From contig JBMNIZ010000007.1 in assembly GCA_050951405.1 (NCBI GenBank), forward strand, positions 1 through 64,000: 64,000 bases of DNA, read 5' to 3'. The stretch is from JBMNIZ01 sp050951405. GTDB taxonomy: Bacteria > Bacillota > DULZ01. The translations under genes were made by a program, and so were the position numbers. This document shows, in pieces, positions 44,885-53,507 of this stretch. Each line of letters starts with the position of its first letter. Position 1 is the first letter of the stretch. A model generated the notes under the pieces. It searched no databases and was not told the origin of the DNA. It worked only from the letters and a program-made list of their open reading frames with translations.

Positions 44885-45175
44885 ATGTACTTACATATTG
44901 GCGGAGAAATCAGCATCCCCAGCGGGGAAATAATCTTTATTTTAAATATCAAGTGTTCAGGCAATTCTTGTCTTAATCGAGAATTTATCCAGTTGGCTGG
45001 AGGGGAGAGAAAATTAGTGGAGACGGTGCCGGGGGCCAGAATTAAGTCATGCATTATTACGGACCGGCTGGTCTACCTTTCTCCCATTTCTTCTTTTACT
45101 CTCACTAGGCGTCAGCAATTATCCAGCATCAGGAGAAAAGCTTTGCGATCTCTGGCTGGCAATCATTCTCGATAG
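44885..45175 (+). CDS. RemB/YaaB-like DUF370-family regulator
   Basis: Ninety-six residues starting MYLHIGGEISIPSGEIIFIL, with CIITDRLVYLSPISSFTLTR. This is the extracellular matrix regulator RemB (YaaB) type, conserved between recF and gyrB. AAGGAGG lies 5 bases upstream and the gene begins 11 bases after recF, so it is co-transcribed. Confidence 0.85.
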   Translation: MYLHIGGEISIPSGEIIFILNIKCSGNSCLNREFIQLAGGERKLVETVPGARIKSCIITDRLVYLSPISSFTLTRRQQLSSIRRKALRSLAGNHSR

Positions 45176-45186
45176 TTAATTTATGG

Positions 45187-45192
45187 TATAAT
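45187..45192 (+). promoter_or_regulatory. Possible extended -10 promoter for gyrB
   Basis: TATGGTATAAT carries a TGn extension. No convincing -35 element is seen. It is about 45 bases upstream of the gyrB start. Confidence 0.4.
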
Positions 45193-45235
45193 ATGAGCGT
45201 TGGAATGATGAAGGAGGAAGGAGGCCCTCGCTCTC

Positions 45236-47152
45236 TTGGAAGATAAATTATTCAGCAATCATTCGAATTACGATGCAAGCCAAATCCAGGTGTTGGAGGG
45301 ACTGGAAGCGGTCCGGAGGCGTCCCGGCATGTATATAGGCACCACCGGCAGCCGTGGGCTCCATCAATTGGTTTATGAAATTGTGGACAACAGCATCGAT
45401 GAAGCTGTGGCTGGTTTTTGTACCAAAATAGAAATTATTATTCACCGGGACAATGTTATTACTGTCATTGACAACGGGAGAGGCATTCCCGTAGATCTTC
45501 ATCCCCAAATGGGCAAGCCGGCGGTGGAAGTAGCCTTGACCATGCTCCATGCCGGAGGAAAATTTGGCGGTGATGGTTATAAGGTCTCCGGAGGTCTGCA
45601 CGGGGTGGGCATGTCCGTGGTCAATGCCCTTTCCGAATGGCTGGAAGTAAAAGTAAAAAGAGATGAAAAGATCTATTTTCAGCGTTTTGAAAGGGGAAAA
45701 ACCGTCTCTGAATTAAAAGTTATCGGTAAATGCAAAGGCACCGGCACAGAGATAACCTTTAAACCAGATGGAGAAATTTTTGAAGAAACCGTATTTGAAT
45801 TCGATATTTTGGCCCACCGGCTAAGGGAACTTTCTTTTTTAAATAAAGGCCTAAAAATTATTCTCAAAGACAAAAGAACGGATACAATAGAAGAGTTTTT
45901 ACATCATGGCGGGCTGATAGATTTTGTCAAGCATCTGAATAAAAACAAAGATGTCTTGCATCAAAAACCGATTTATTTTACGGATACAAAAGATGATGTT
46001 TTGGTGGAAGTGGGCCTCCAGTATCATACCGGATATACGGAAAATCTTTTTTCGTACACGAACAATATTCATAATACGGAAGGAGGTACCCATGAAGTCG
46101 GTTTCAAAACTGCTTTGACCAGGGTGGTCAATGATTACGCAAGAAAATATAACCTGCTCAAAGAAAATGATGCCAACTTGAGCGGTGAAGATATCCGGGA
46201 AGGCTTAACGGCTGTCCTCAGCATTAAAGTGAAAGAACCCCAGTTTGAAGGGCAAACGAAAACCAAGCTGGGCAACAGCGAAGTGAGGGGGATTGTTGAT
46301 TCCACCGTAGGCGAAAAACTTTCTTGTTTTTTGGAAGAGAATCCTTCCGTAGCTAGAAAGATAGTGGAAAAAAGCATTAATGCTTTTCGGGCGCGGGAAG
46401 CGGCCCGCAAGGCCCGGGAGCTGACCAGAAGAAAAAACGCCTTGGAAATAACTGATTTGCCCGGTAAGTTGGCAGATTGTTCTTTGAAGGATCCTGCTTT
46501 CTGTGAACTCTACTTGGTGGAAGGGGATTCGGCGGGAGGCACGGCTAAACAAGGCCGGGATAGGCGCTTTCAGGCTATTTTGCCCCTGCGGGGAAAAATC
46601 CTCAATGTGGAAAAAGCCAGGCTGGACAAGATCCTAGCCAATGAAGAAATCCGGGCCATGATCACTGCCTTTGGTACGGGCATTGGTGAAGATTTTGATT
46701 TAAGCAAAGCTCGCTACCACAAAACCATTATCATGACCGATGCGGATGTGGACGGTTCTCATATCCGGACTTTACTTTTGACCTTTTTCTTCCGGTATAT
46801 GAGACCTCTTTTGGAAAATGGCTATGTTTTTATCGCTCAACCTCCTTTGTACAGGGTAAAAAGAAGTAAAGAAGAAATCTATCTCTACTCGGAGGAAGAA
46901 TTGAACGCCTATTTAGAGAAAATCGGCCGGGAAAATTATAGTATTCAAAGGTATAAAGGTCTGGGAGAGATGAATGCGGATCAATTGTGGGAAACCACCA
47001 TGAATCCTGAGACTAGAACATTATTGCGGGTATCGGTGGAAGATGCCATGCTGGCCGATGAAATTTTTACAATTTTAATGGGAAATAAGGTGGAACCCCG
47101 GCGGCAGTTTATCGAAGATCATGCGAAAAGCGTCCGTAACCTTGATATTTAA
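45236..47152 (+). CDS. gyrB: DNA gyrase subunit B
   Basis: The 638-residue ATPase subunit shows QVLEGLEAVRRRPGMYIGTT, the ATP-binding IVDNSIDEAVAGF and VIDNGRGIPVDLHP, GGLHGVGMSVVNALS, the Toprim EGDSAGGTAKQGRDRRFQAI and DADVDGSHIRTLLLTFFFR. The TTG start at 45236 has an AAGGAGGAAGGAGG site. Confidence 0.98.
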   Translation: MEDKLFSNHSNYDASQIQVLEGLEAVRRRPGMYIGTTGSRGLHQLVYEIVDNSIDEAVAGFCTKIEIIIHRDNVITVIDNGRGIPVDLHPQMGKPAVEVALTMLHAGGKFGGDGYKVSGGLHGVGMSVVNALSEWLEVKVKRDEKIYFQRFERGKTVSELKVIGKCKGTGTEITFKPDGEIFEETVFEFDILAHRLRELSFLNKGLKIILKDKRTDTIEEFLHHGGLIDFVKHLNKNKDVLHQKPIYFTDTKDDVLVEVGLQYHTGYTENLFSYTNNIHNTEGGTHEVGFKTALTRVVNDYARKYNLLKENDANLSGEDIREGLTAVLSIKVKEPQFEGQTKTKLGNSEVRGIVDSTVGEKLSCFLEENPSVARKIVEKSINAFRAREAARKARELTRRKNALEITDLPGKLADCSLKDPAFCELYLVEGDSAGGTAKQGRDRRFQAILPLRGKILNVEKARLDKILANEEIRAMITAFGTGIGEDFDLSKARYHKTIIMTDADVDGSHIRTLLLTFFFRYMRPLLENGYVFIAQPPLYRVKRSKEEIYLYSEEELNAYLEKIGRENYSIQRYKGLGEMNADQLWETTMNPETRTLLRVSVEDAMLADEIFTILMGNKVEPRRQFIEDHAKSVRNLDI

Positions 47153-47196
47153 CCGGAAAGAATGAAACTTGTGCCCGGAGTAAAGGAAGTGAAAAT

Positions 47197-49650
47197 GTGG
47201 AAAGCGCTGTTTCTGGCAAGATAATTCCCATTAAGATCGAAGAAGAAATGAAAACATCTTATATCGATTATGCCATGAGCGTCATCGTGGGAAGGGCCTT
47301 ACCTGATGTGCGAGATGGGTTAAAACCGGTCCACCGGCGGATTTTATACGCCATGCACGAGATGGGTATGACTGCCGATAAGCCTCACCGGAAATCAGCC
47401 CACGTGGTGGGGCAGGTGATGGCCAAATACCATCCCCACGGGGATGCGGCCATTTACGACACCATGGTCAGGATGGCCCAAGATTTTTCTACCCGCTATC
47501 CTCTGATCGACGGCCATGGAAACTTTGGGTCCGTAGATGGGGACAGCCCGGCGGCAATGCGTTATACGGAAGTGCGCATGGCCAGAATCACGGCCGAGTT
47601 GTTGGCGGATATTCAAAAAGAGACGGTGGATTTTACTTCTAACTACGATGAAAGTTTAAAAGAACCGGTAGTTTTGCCTTCTCGTTTCCCTAATTTGCTG
47701 GTGAACGGCTCTGCCGGTATCGCAGTGGGGATGGCCACCAATATTCCTCCGCATAATCTGGGGGAGGTCATCGATGCTCTCGTTCTGCTCATCGATGATT
47801 CCCAAACTTCCGTAAAAAAGTTGATGAGAATAATCAAAGGGCCGGATTTTCCCACCGGCGGCATTATTACCGGGCTTAACGGTATCAGATCGGCTTACCA
47901 GACCGGTCGCGGGATCGTGAAAATTAGGGCCAAAGCCTTGGTGGAACACCTAAAAAACGGCAGGGACAGAATCGTAGTCACTGAATTGCCTTTTCAGGTG
48001 AACAAGGCTCGCCTGATTGAAAAAATCGCCAATCTGGTCAGAGATAAGGTGATTGAAGGTATTACGGAATTAAGAGATGAATCCGATCGAACCGGCATGC
48101 GCATCGTCATTGAGCTGAAAAAAGATGCCCATCCTCGGGTTATTTTAAACCAGCTCTACCAGCTTACCCAGATGCAGGAGAGCTTCGGGATTATCATGCT
48201 GGCGCTGGTGGACGGAAAACCCCGGGTTTTAAATCTGGGGGAAATGCTGCGCTACTACCTGGATCATCAGAAAGAAGTGGTCACCCGGAGAACCAAGTTT
48301 GATTTAGCCAAAGCCCAGAGTCGTGCCCACATTGTGGAGGGGCTGCGCATCGCCTTAAAGTACCTGGATCAGGTTATCAAAATTATTCGTGAATCTCCCA
48401 ATCGGGAAGCGGCCAGAGTGGCATTGGTGGCCAAGTTCTCCTTAACGGAGGAACAGGCCAACGCCATTCTGGATATGCGGCTGCACCAGCTGACAGGATT
48501 GGAAAGGGAAAAGCTGGAGGAAGAATACCGGGAATTGATCAAGACCATTGCCCGGCTGCAAGAAATACTGGCCAACGAGAGAGTATTAATGAATATCATC
48601 CGCCAGGAATTAATTGAGATCAAAAACAAATATGGCGATGAAAGACGGACCAGGATCACTGCGGAAGAAGAAGATCTGGAGCTGGAAGATCTGATTGCCG
48701 AAGAAGATGTGGTCATCACCGTCACTCATCGGGGTTATATCAAGAGAATCCCCTTGGATACTTATCGGAGCCAGAGACGGGGAGGTAAAGGCATTACAGG
48801 CTTAACTACCCGGGAAGAAGATTTTGTGGAACATCTTTTTGTAGCTACCACCCACCACAATCTGATGTTTTTTTCCTCCAAAGGAAAAGTCTATCGTCTG
48901 AAGGCCTATGAAATTCCCGAAGCGGGACGACAGGCCAGGGGGATGGCCATTGTCAATCTGTTGCCCCTCCAAAAAGGAGAAGTGATTACAGCAATTATTC
49001 CGGTCCGGGATTTCACGCAAGAGGGCTATCTGTTCATGGCCACCAAAGAGGGAACGGTGAAGAAAACCTATCTGGATGAATACAATACTTCCCGAAAAGA
49101 AGGAATCGTCGCCCTCACCTTGCGGGAAAATGATGAGCTGGTGGGAGTCAAATTTACTGACGGCAGCAGGGAAATGATCCTGGTAACCAAAAAAGGCTAT
49201 GCCATTCGCTTTCATGAAGACGATGTGAGAAGTATGGGGCGAACGGCTCAGGGGGTTAAGGGAATCACTTTAAGGAATGACGATGAAGTTGTCAGCCTGG
49301 ATTGTGTCAGGGAAGGGGCGGATCTTCTGGTCATAACGGAAAAGGGTTTCGGTAAAAGGACTCCTTTAGAGGAATACCGGGTGCAGAACAGGGGCGGTAT
49401 GGGCGTTTTGGCGGCCAGGCTGTCTGCACGGAACGGGCTGCTGGCGGCTGCTTCGGTGGTGCAGCCGGAGGAAGAGTTGATGATCATTTCCAGTGAAGGT
49501 ATTATTATCAGGATGGCAGTAAATGAGATTTCCACCATGGGCCGGGTGACCCAAGGAGTAACCCTCATGCGTCTGGGAGAAGACGACCGGGTGGTGGCTC
49601 TGGCAAAAGTGGTTTCCCGGGAAAACGGCGAGGAAAAAGTAGAAAAATAA
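47197..49650 (+). CDS. gyrA: DNA gyrase subunit A
   Basis: The 817-residue subunit has the breakage-reunion domain with catalytic Tyr123 in AAMRYTEVRM, YHPHGDAAIYDTMVRMAQDF, and six C-terminal beta-pinwheel repeats. The GyrA-box is seen in QRRGGKGITG. The position equivalent to E. coli Ser83 is Ala84, which in other species is associated with reduced quinolone binding. The start is GTG 47197 with an AAAGGAAG site. Confidence 0.98.
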   Translation: MESAVSGKIIPIKIEEEMKTSYIDYAMSVIVGRALPDVRDGLKPVHRRILYAMHEMGMTADKPHRKSAHVVGQVMAKYHPHGDAAIYDTMVRMAQDFSTRYPLIDGHGNFGSVDGDSPAAMRYTEVRMARITAELLADIQKETVDFTSNYDESLKEPVVLPSRFPNLLVNGSAGIAVGMATNIPPHNLGEVIDALVLLIDDSQTSVKKLMRIIKGPDFPTGGIITGLNGIRSAYQTGRGIVKIRAKALVEHLKNGRDRIVVTELPFQVNKARLIEKIANLVRDKVIEGITELRDESDRTGMRIVIELKKDAHPRVILNQLYQLTQMQESFGIIMLALVDGKPRVLNLGEMLRYYLDHQKEVVTRRTKFDLAKAQSRAHIVEGLRIALKYLDQVIKIIRESPNREAARVALVAKFSLTEEQANAILDMRLHQLTGLEREKLEEEYRELIKTIARLQEILANERVLMNIIRQELIEIKNKYGDERRTRITAEEEDLELEDLIAEEDVVITVTHRGYIKRIPLDTYRSQRRGGKGITGLTTREEDFVEHLFVATTHHNLMFFSSKGKVYRLKAYEIPEAGRQARGMAIVNLLPLQKGEVITAIIPVRDFTQEGYLFMATKEGTVKKTYLDEYNTSRKEGIVALTLRENDELVGVKFTDGSREMILVTKKGYAIRFHEDDVRSMGRTAQGVKGITLRNDDEVVSLDCVREGADLLVITEKGFGKRTPLEEYRVQNRGGMGVLAARLSARNGLLAAASVVQPEEELMIISSEGIIIRMAVNEISTMGRVTQGVTLMRLGEDDRVVALAKVVSRENGEEKVEK

Positions 49651-49683
49651 CCTTGATTTTAGTCAATGGAGTAGAGAAAAAAG

Positions 49684-50280
49684 GTGACGTCTGCTGCATT
49701 AAAATTGGGCTTTTTATCCTGCCAGGAATCTTTTACTGCCATGCTTATTCAAGCTTTGACCGCCTGCCGGGTTTGTTTTTCCCGGCTGGAGGAAGCGAAA
49801 CAGCTGGAAGAAATGGACGGTCTGATCATGGCCGGATCCGATCCCCTGCTTTTGCTCCAATTCATGACCGACCGGGGGCTGACCGCTCCGGTACGGGATA
49901 GGGCTCTCAAGGGTATGCCTCTTTTTGGTTTGGGCGCAGGTCTGGTGCTGATGGCCACCGGAACTCCGTCCCCCTGGCAAGGGGGATTGGCTCTGATGGA
50001 TCTGGAAATCAGCCGGGAAGCTTCTGCTGTTGGTCTGAAAACAATAAGGGTGGAATTGTCCATCCCTGCTTTAGGGGAAAAACCGGTGGCAGGGGATTTA
50101 ATCGAAAAACCATTAATCAAATCTGTTCAGCCCCAGGTGGGGATTATGGCCGTTTACGGTGAAACCGTGGTAATGGCCCGTCAGGGTAGCTTTTTGGCGT
50201 CTTCCTTTTACCCCCGGGTTGATCAAGATTTGCGAGTATATGATTATTTTCTGCGGATGGTGAAGGAAACTTGGGAGTAG
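49684..50280 (+). CDS. PdxT-like class I glutamine amidotransferase homologue lacking the catalytic triad
   Basis: The 198-residue product aligns end to end with the PdxT glutaminase of PLP synthase. Examples are LKLGFLSCQESFTAMLIQAL, EEMDGLIMAGSDPLL, MPLFGLGAGLVLMA and RQGSFLASSFYPRVDQDLRV. The nucleophile Cys of FGTCAG is Gly84. The His and Glu of SFHPE are Tyr176 and Arg178. The PGGES glutamine-binding loop is AGSDP. It cannot be a normal glutaminase. No pdxS is adjacent, although pdxST-serS is the usual order next to gyrase genes. It could have a binding or regulatory role, or be decaying. The GTG start is tentative. Confidence 0.75.
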   Translation: MTSAALKLGFLSCQESFTAMLIQALTACRVCFSRLEEAKQLEEMDGLIMAGSDPLLLLQFMTDRGLTAPVRDRALKGMPLFGLGAGLVLMATGTPSPWQGGLALMDLEISREASAVGLKTIRVELSIPALGEKPVAGDLIEKPLIKSVQPQVGIMAVYGETVVMARQGSFLASSFYPRVDQDLRVYDYFLRMVKETWE

Positions 50281-50374
50281 ATTTTTTAGTGGAAGAGAGG
50301 AATTTTTATCGGTGGAGAAGTTGCCTTTTGTTATAAGATATAGTAAGATAAAGGGCAAATTAAGATTGAGAAAC

Positions 50375-50595
50375 ACAATGCTAGGGAGAGTAGACGTGAT
50401 CCCAGGTGACAGAGAGTTGGTGGCCGGTGCAAACCAATCCTGGATGACGTTGAAAAAGCACCCTAAAGTGGCTGGCAAAAAACCAGTCCGGTTATGGCCG
50501 TTATCCATATGAGAAGGTGAACCGCCTTTTGGCGGTTAACCAGGGTGGCACCGCGGGAATACTCTCGTCCCTGAAAAGGATGACGAGAGTTTTTG
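50375..50595 (+). promoter_or_regulatory. T-box riboswitch leader of serS
   Basis: The T-box sequence AGGGTGGCACCGCGG (50542-50556) and the stem I terminal-loop features (CAGAGAGTTGG, GGTGCAAACC) are present. A terminator follows (ACTCTCGTC/GACGAGAGT then TTTTT, 50561-50594). Uncharged tRNA-Ser should favour antitermination. I could not fix the serine specifier codon or the exact 5' end by eye. Apparent reading frames inside the leader are not genes. Confidence 0.9.
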
Positions 50596-50623
50596 TTATT
50601 TTAGGGTGAAAGGAGCAAGAAAA

Positions 50624-51895
50624 ATGCTTGACTTAAAGTTTGTGCGCGATAATCCGGAAAAAGTGCAGGAGGGTTTAAGGAAAAGGGGCTTGGACCTGGG
50701 TCTGGAAGAGTTTTTAGAACTGGAGAAAAAACGGCGGGAAGTGATCGGAGAAGTTGAAGCTTTAAAAAGTGAAAGAAACCGGGTCTCCCAGGAGATCGGC
50801 CGCCGCAAGCAAAAAGGGGAAGAGATGGAAAAACTCATCGAAAAAATGTGCGCGGTGGGGGACAAAATAAAAGAGCTGGATGAGGAGTTGAAAGGCATCC
50901 AGGAGAGAATAATCCAATCTCTTTTGAACATCCCCAATTTACCCCATGCATCCGTACCCCCCGGCAGCTGTTCTGCCGATAATCTGGAAATCCGCCGCTG
51001 GGGGAAAATACCTGACTTTTCTTTTCCGGTCAAAGCCCACTGGGAGCTGGCAGAAGAGCTGGATATTCTGGACTTTGACAGGGCGGGAAAGGTGACCGGT
51101 GCCCGTTTTGCTTTTTATAAGGGTGCCGGAGCTCGTCTGGAAAGAGCCCTGGTCAATTTTATGCTAGATTTACATACCAGGGAGCATGGCTATGTGGAAA
51201 TCTTCCCACCCTTTATGGTGAACCGGTCCAGTATGATCGGCACCGGACAGCTGCCTAAATTCGAAGAGGACGTCTTTCGAGTCTTGGATACCGATTACTT
51301 TTTGGTTCCCACGGCCGAGGTGCCGGTGACTAATTTTCACCGGGAAGAAATTCTGGATGCAGAGGATCTGCCAATTTATTATTGTGCTTACAGCGCTTGT
51401 TTCCGGGCGGAAGCAGGTGCTCACGGGCGGGACACCCGGGGTCTGATCCGCCAGCACCAGTTCAACAAAGTGGAGTTGGTGAAATTCACTTCACCGGAAA
51501 CTTCCTATGAAGAACTGGAAAAACTCACGCAAGATGCGGAGAGAGTGCTGCAGCTTTTGGAACTGCCTTACCGGGTCGTGGCCCTTTGTGGTGGTGATCT
51601 GGGCTTCTCTGCAGCCAAGACTTATGACCTGGAGGTCTGGTTGCCTTCTTTTGAAGAATACCGAGAGATTTCTTCCTGCAGCAATTTCGAAGATTTCCAG
51701 GCCAGGAGGGCAGATATTCGCTACCGGCCGGGACCGAAAGCCAAACCCCGCTTTGTCCATACTTTAAATGGATCCGGCCTGGCAGTGGGACGGACCGTGG
51801 CCGCCATTCTGGAAAACTACCAGCAGGAAGACGGAACGGTAGTGGTGCCCAAGGTTTTGCGCGGTTACATGGGGGGCCTGGAACTGATCGGCTGA
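50624..51895 (+). CDS. serS: Seryl-tRNA synthetase
   Basis: A class II synthetase of 423 residues. It has the N-terminal coiled-coil arm (residues about 28-100, LELEKKRREVIGEVEALKSE), motif 2 (FRAEAGAHGRDTRGLIRQHQ) and motif 3 (LNGSGLAVGRTVAAILENYQ). It charges all tRNA-Ser and also tRNA-Sec, whose gene follows. ATG 50624 has an AAAGGAGC site. Confidence 0.98.
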   Translation: MLDLKFVRDNPEKVQEGLRKRGLDLGLEEFLELEKKRREVIGEVEALKSERNRVSQEIGRRKQKGEEMEKLIEKMCAVGDKIKELDEELKGIQERIIQSLLNIPNLPHASVPPGSCSADNLEIRRWGKIPDFSFPVKAHWELAEELDILDFDRAGKVTGARFAFYKGAGARLERALVNFMLDLHTREHGYVEIFPPFMVNRSSMIGTGQLPKFEEDVFRVLDTDYFLVPTAEVPVTNFHREEILDAEDLPIYYCAYSACFRAEAGAHGRDTRGLIRQHQFNKVELVKFTSPETSYEELEKLTQDAERVLQLLELPYRVVALCGGDLGFSAAKTYDLEVWLPSFEEYREISSCSNFEDFQARRADIRYRPGPKAKPRFVHTLNGSGLAVGRTVAAILENYQQEDGTVVVPKVLRGYMGGLELIG

Positions 51896-51976
51896 AGGCG
51901 GGTTTGCTGCCCGGCCTTTCTCCTGGTGAAAATGTTTTTAATCGAAATCCGGAAATCCGCCGGAAAAATGTCCAAC

Positions 51977-52005
51977 TTGAAAAAGCATTAGCAGCTTGTT
52001 ATAAT
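51977..52005 (+). promoter_or_regulatory. Promoter of the tRNA-Sec gene
   Basis: TTGAAA and TATAAT are 17 bases apart, 18 bases before the tRNA. Confidence 0.8.
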
Positions 52006-52023
52006 TACGTCTGAAACTAGTGC

Positions 52024-52120
52024 GGGAGCGGATCGGGCCTGGTGGCTCGCCTGGACTTCAAATCCAGTGGGACGCAGTGATCCTGCGTTCGGTGTGTTCG
52101 ATTCGCACACGTTCCCGCCA
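52024..52120 (+). tRNA. selC: tRNA-Sec (anticodon TCA)
   Basis: A 97-nt class II tRNA with an elongated architecture. The acceptor GGGAGCG/CGTTCCC is followed by G and an encoded CCA. The D arm is long (CGGGCCTGGTGGCTCG). The anticodon stem-loop CTGGACTTCAAATCCAG carries TCA at 52058-52060. A long variable arm (ACGCAG/CTGCGT) and T-loop TTCGATT complete it. The anticodon arm is the same as in E. coli selC. Confidence 0.96.
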
Positions 52121-52281
52121 CTACAGATAGGATTTCTGCTATTCTGCAGGTTAAAAAATTCTAGGCTTGTTGATATGTCTTGGTTTTCCCGCCTGTTTTA
52201 GGGAGCCTTTTTTTTGCTGCAAAGGAAGAAAATAAACAGAAATAATCGACTATTCGCACGTAAGTTTTGGAGGTGACCTTC

Positions 52282-53130
52282 ATGAAGTTGCTCAACTTCA
52301 AAGTGGGAGGAGAAGTGCGGTTAGGTATAAAGATAAAACAGGGGATCATCGATGTAAAGAAAGGGACCGGTGTGCCTGTGACCATGGAAGAAGTTATTGC
52401 CAAAGGGGAACAAGGATTAGCCTTTTTGGCTGACTTGATGAATAAGGAACTGGAAGTCATCCCTGAAGAGGAAATTGTTTATGCACCATGTGTTACCAGT
52501 CCGGAGAAGATCCTCTGTGTGGGTTTAAACTACCGGGAACATGCCAAAGAGACTAAGGCTCCTGTGCCGGAGACACCGATCTTATTCAGTAAATTCAACA
52601 ATGCATTGGCCGCTCACAACCAAATAATCAAACTTCCCAGCACCGCCGAAAAATTTGATTATGAAGCGGAATTGGTCGTTGTCATTGGCAGGGAAGCAGC
52701 TAATATAGCTAAAGAAGATGCGCTTTCATATATATTTGGTTATACTGTTGGAAATGATTTATCCGCCCGTGATCTGCAGTTTCGTACGTCTCAGTGGCTG
52801 CTGGGTAAAAGCTGTGACCATTTTGCACCGGTGGGCCCTTATCTGGTAACCGCCGATGAAATTGATCCCGGCAACCTGGACATCAGCTGTGAAGTCAATG
52901 GGACACTGCGGCAATCTTCCAATACCGCTGACATGATTTTTGATTGCGCCAGTATCATCAGCTATATATCCCAGTACATGACTTTAAAGCCGGGCGATCT
53001 TATTTTCACCGGAACCCCCAGTGGAGTAATTTTGGGCTACCCGAAAGGTGAACGGCAGTGGTTGAAAGCCGGCGATGAAGTGCGGGTGACCATCGAAAAG
53101 ATAGGTACCCTCGTCAATATCATGGGCTGA
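52282..53130 (+). CDS. Fumarylacetoacetate hydrolase (FAH) family protein
   Basis: The ~282-residue product has the FAH C-terminal fold. ILCVGLNYREHAKETKAPVP, the metal-ligand region FDYEAELVVVIG and GYTVGNDLSARDLQFRTSQW are present. GDLIFTGTPSGVILGYPK near the end is typical. Relatives hydrolyse or decarboxylate acylpyruvates and aromatic-cleavage products. The actual substrate cannot be told. ATG 52282 has a GGAGGTGA site. A hairpin at about 53125-53157 (GCTGATC/GATCAGC) may end the transcript. Confidence 0.85.
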   Translation: MKLLNFKVGGEVRLGIKIKQGIIDVKKGTGVPVTMEEVIAKGEQGLAFLADLMNKELEVIPEEEIVYAPCVTSPEKILCVGLNYREHAKETKAPVPETPILFSKFNNALAAHNQIIKLPSTAEKFDYEAELVVVIGREAANIAKEDALSYIFGYTVGNDLSARDLQFRTSQWLLGKSCDHFAPVGPYLVTADEIDPGNLDISCEVNGTLRQSSNTADMIFDCASIISYISQYMTLKPGDLIFTGTPSGVILGYPKGERQWLKAGDEVRVTIEKIGTLVNIMG

Positions 53131-53162
53131 TCCGCGGGGCCGGTTCCCGCAGATCAGCTAGT

Positions 53163-53410
53163 GTAGGGGCAGGGCCCTGTGCCTGCCCGGAACGGTCGTC
53201 GGAGATCAGATGTCAGACGTCGGAATTCAGGTCATCCTTTTGGGTCTCGGGCCGATGTGGGCATGGAACGGTCGTCGGGCGTCAGATGTCAGTCATCGGT
53301 ATTTGGGCTATTCTTTTGGGTCTTAAAACATCGGGCCGATGTGGTCATCGGCCCCTACGCTATCCCCTAAATCACGTTTACAAACGTAGGGGTCGATGAC
53401 CACATCGACC
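53163..53410. repeat. Second block of palindromic GTAGGGGC repeats
   Basis: It shows GTAGGGGCAGGGCCCTGTGC at 53163, CGGAACGGTCGTC at about 53189 and 53268, GGGTCATCC-like AGGTCATCCTTTTGGGTCTC, and the inverted partner CGGGCCGATGTGGTCATCGG ending in CCCCTAC near 53357. GTAGGGGTCGATGACCACAT lies at about 53386. The family is the same as at 32575-33095. No gene is present from 53131 to 53507. Confidence 0.85.
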
Positions 53411-53507
53411 CGTTTGACCAATTGAAGAGAAAATTACCGGAAACAGGAAGGAAATAGCGGGACCCTGGCGAAAGGAATGCTTGAAAGAGCTAAGGAGGTA
53501 ATTAATT

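Noticed and set aside
50312..50512. Sixty-six-codon frame upstream of serS
   Set aside because: It lies inside the T-box leader and shows no protein-like features.
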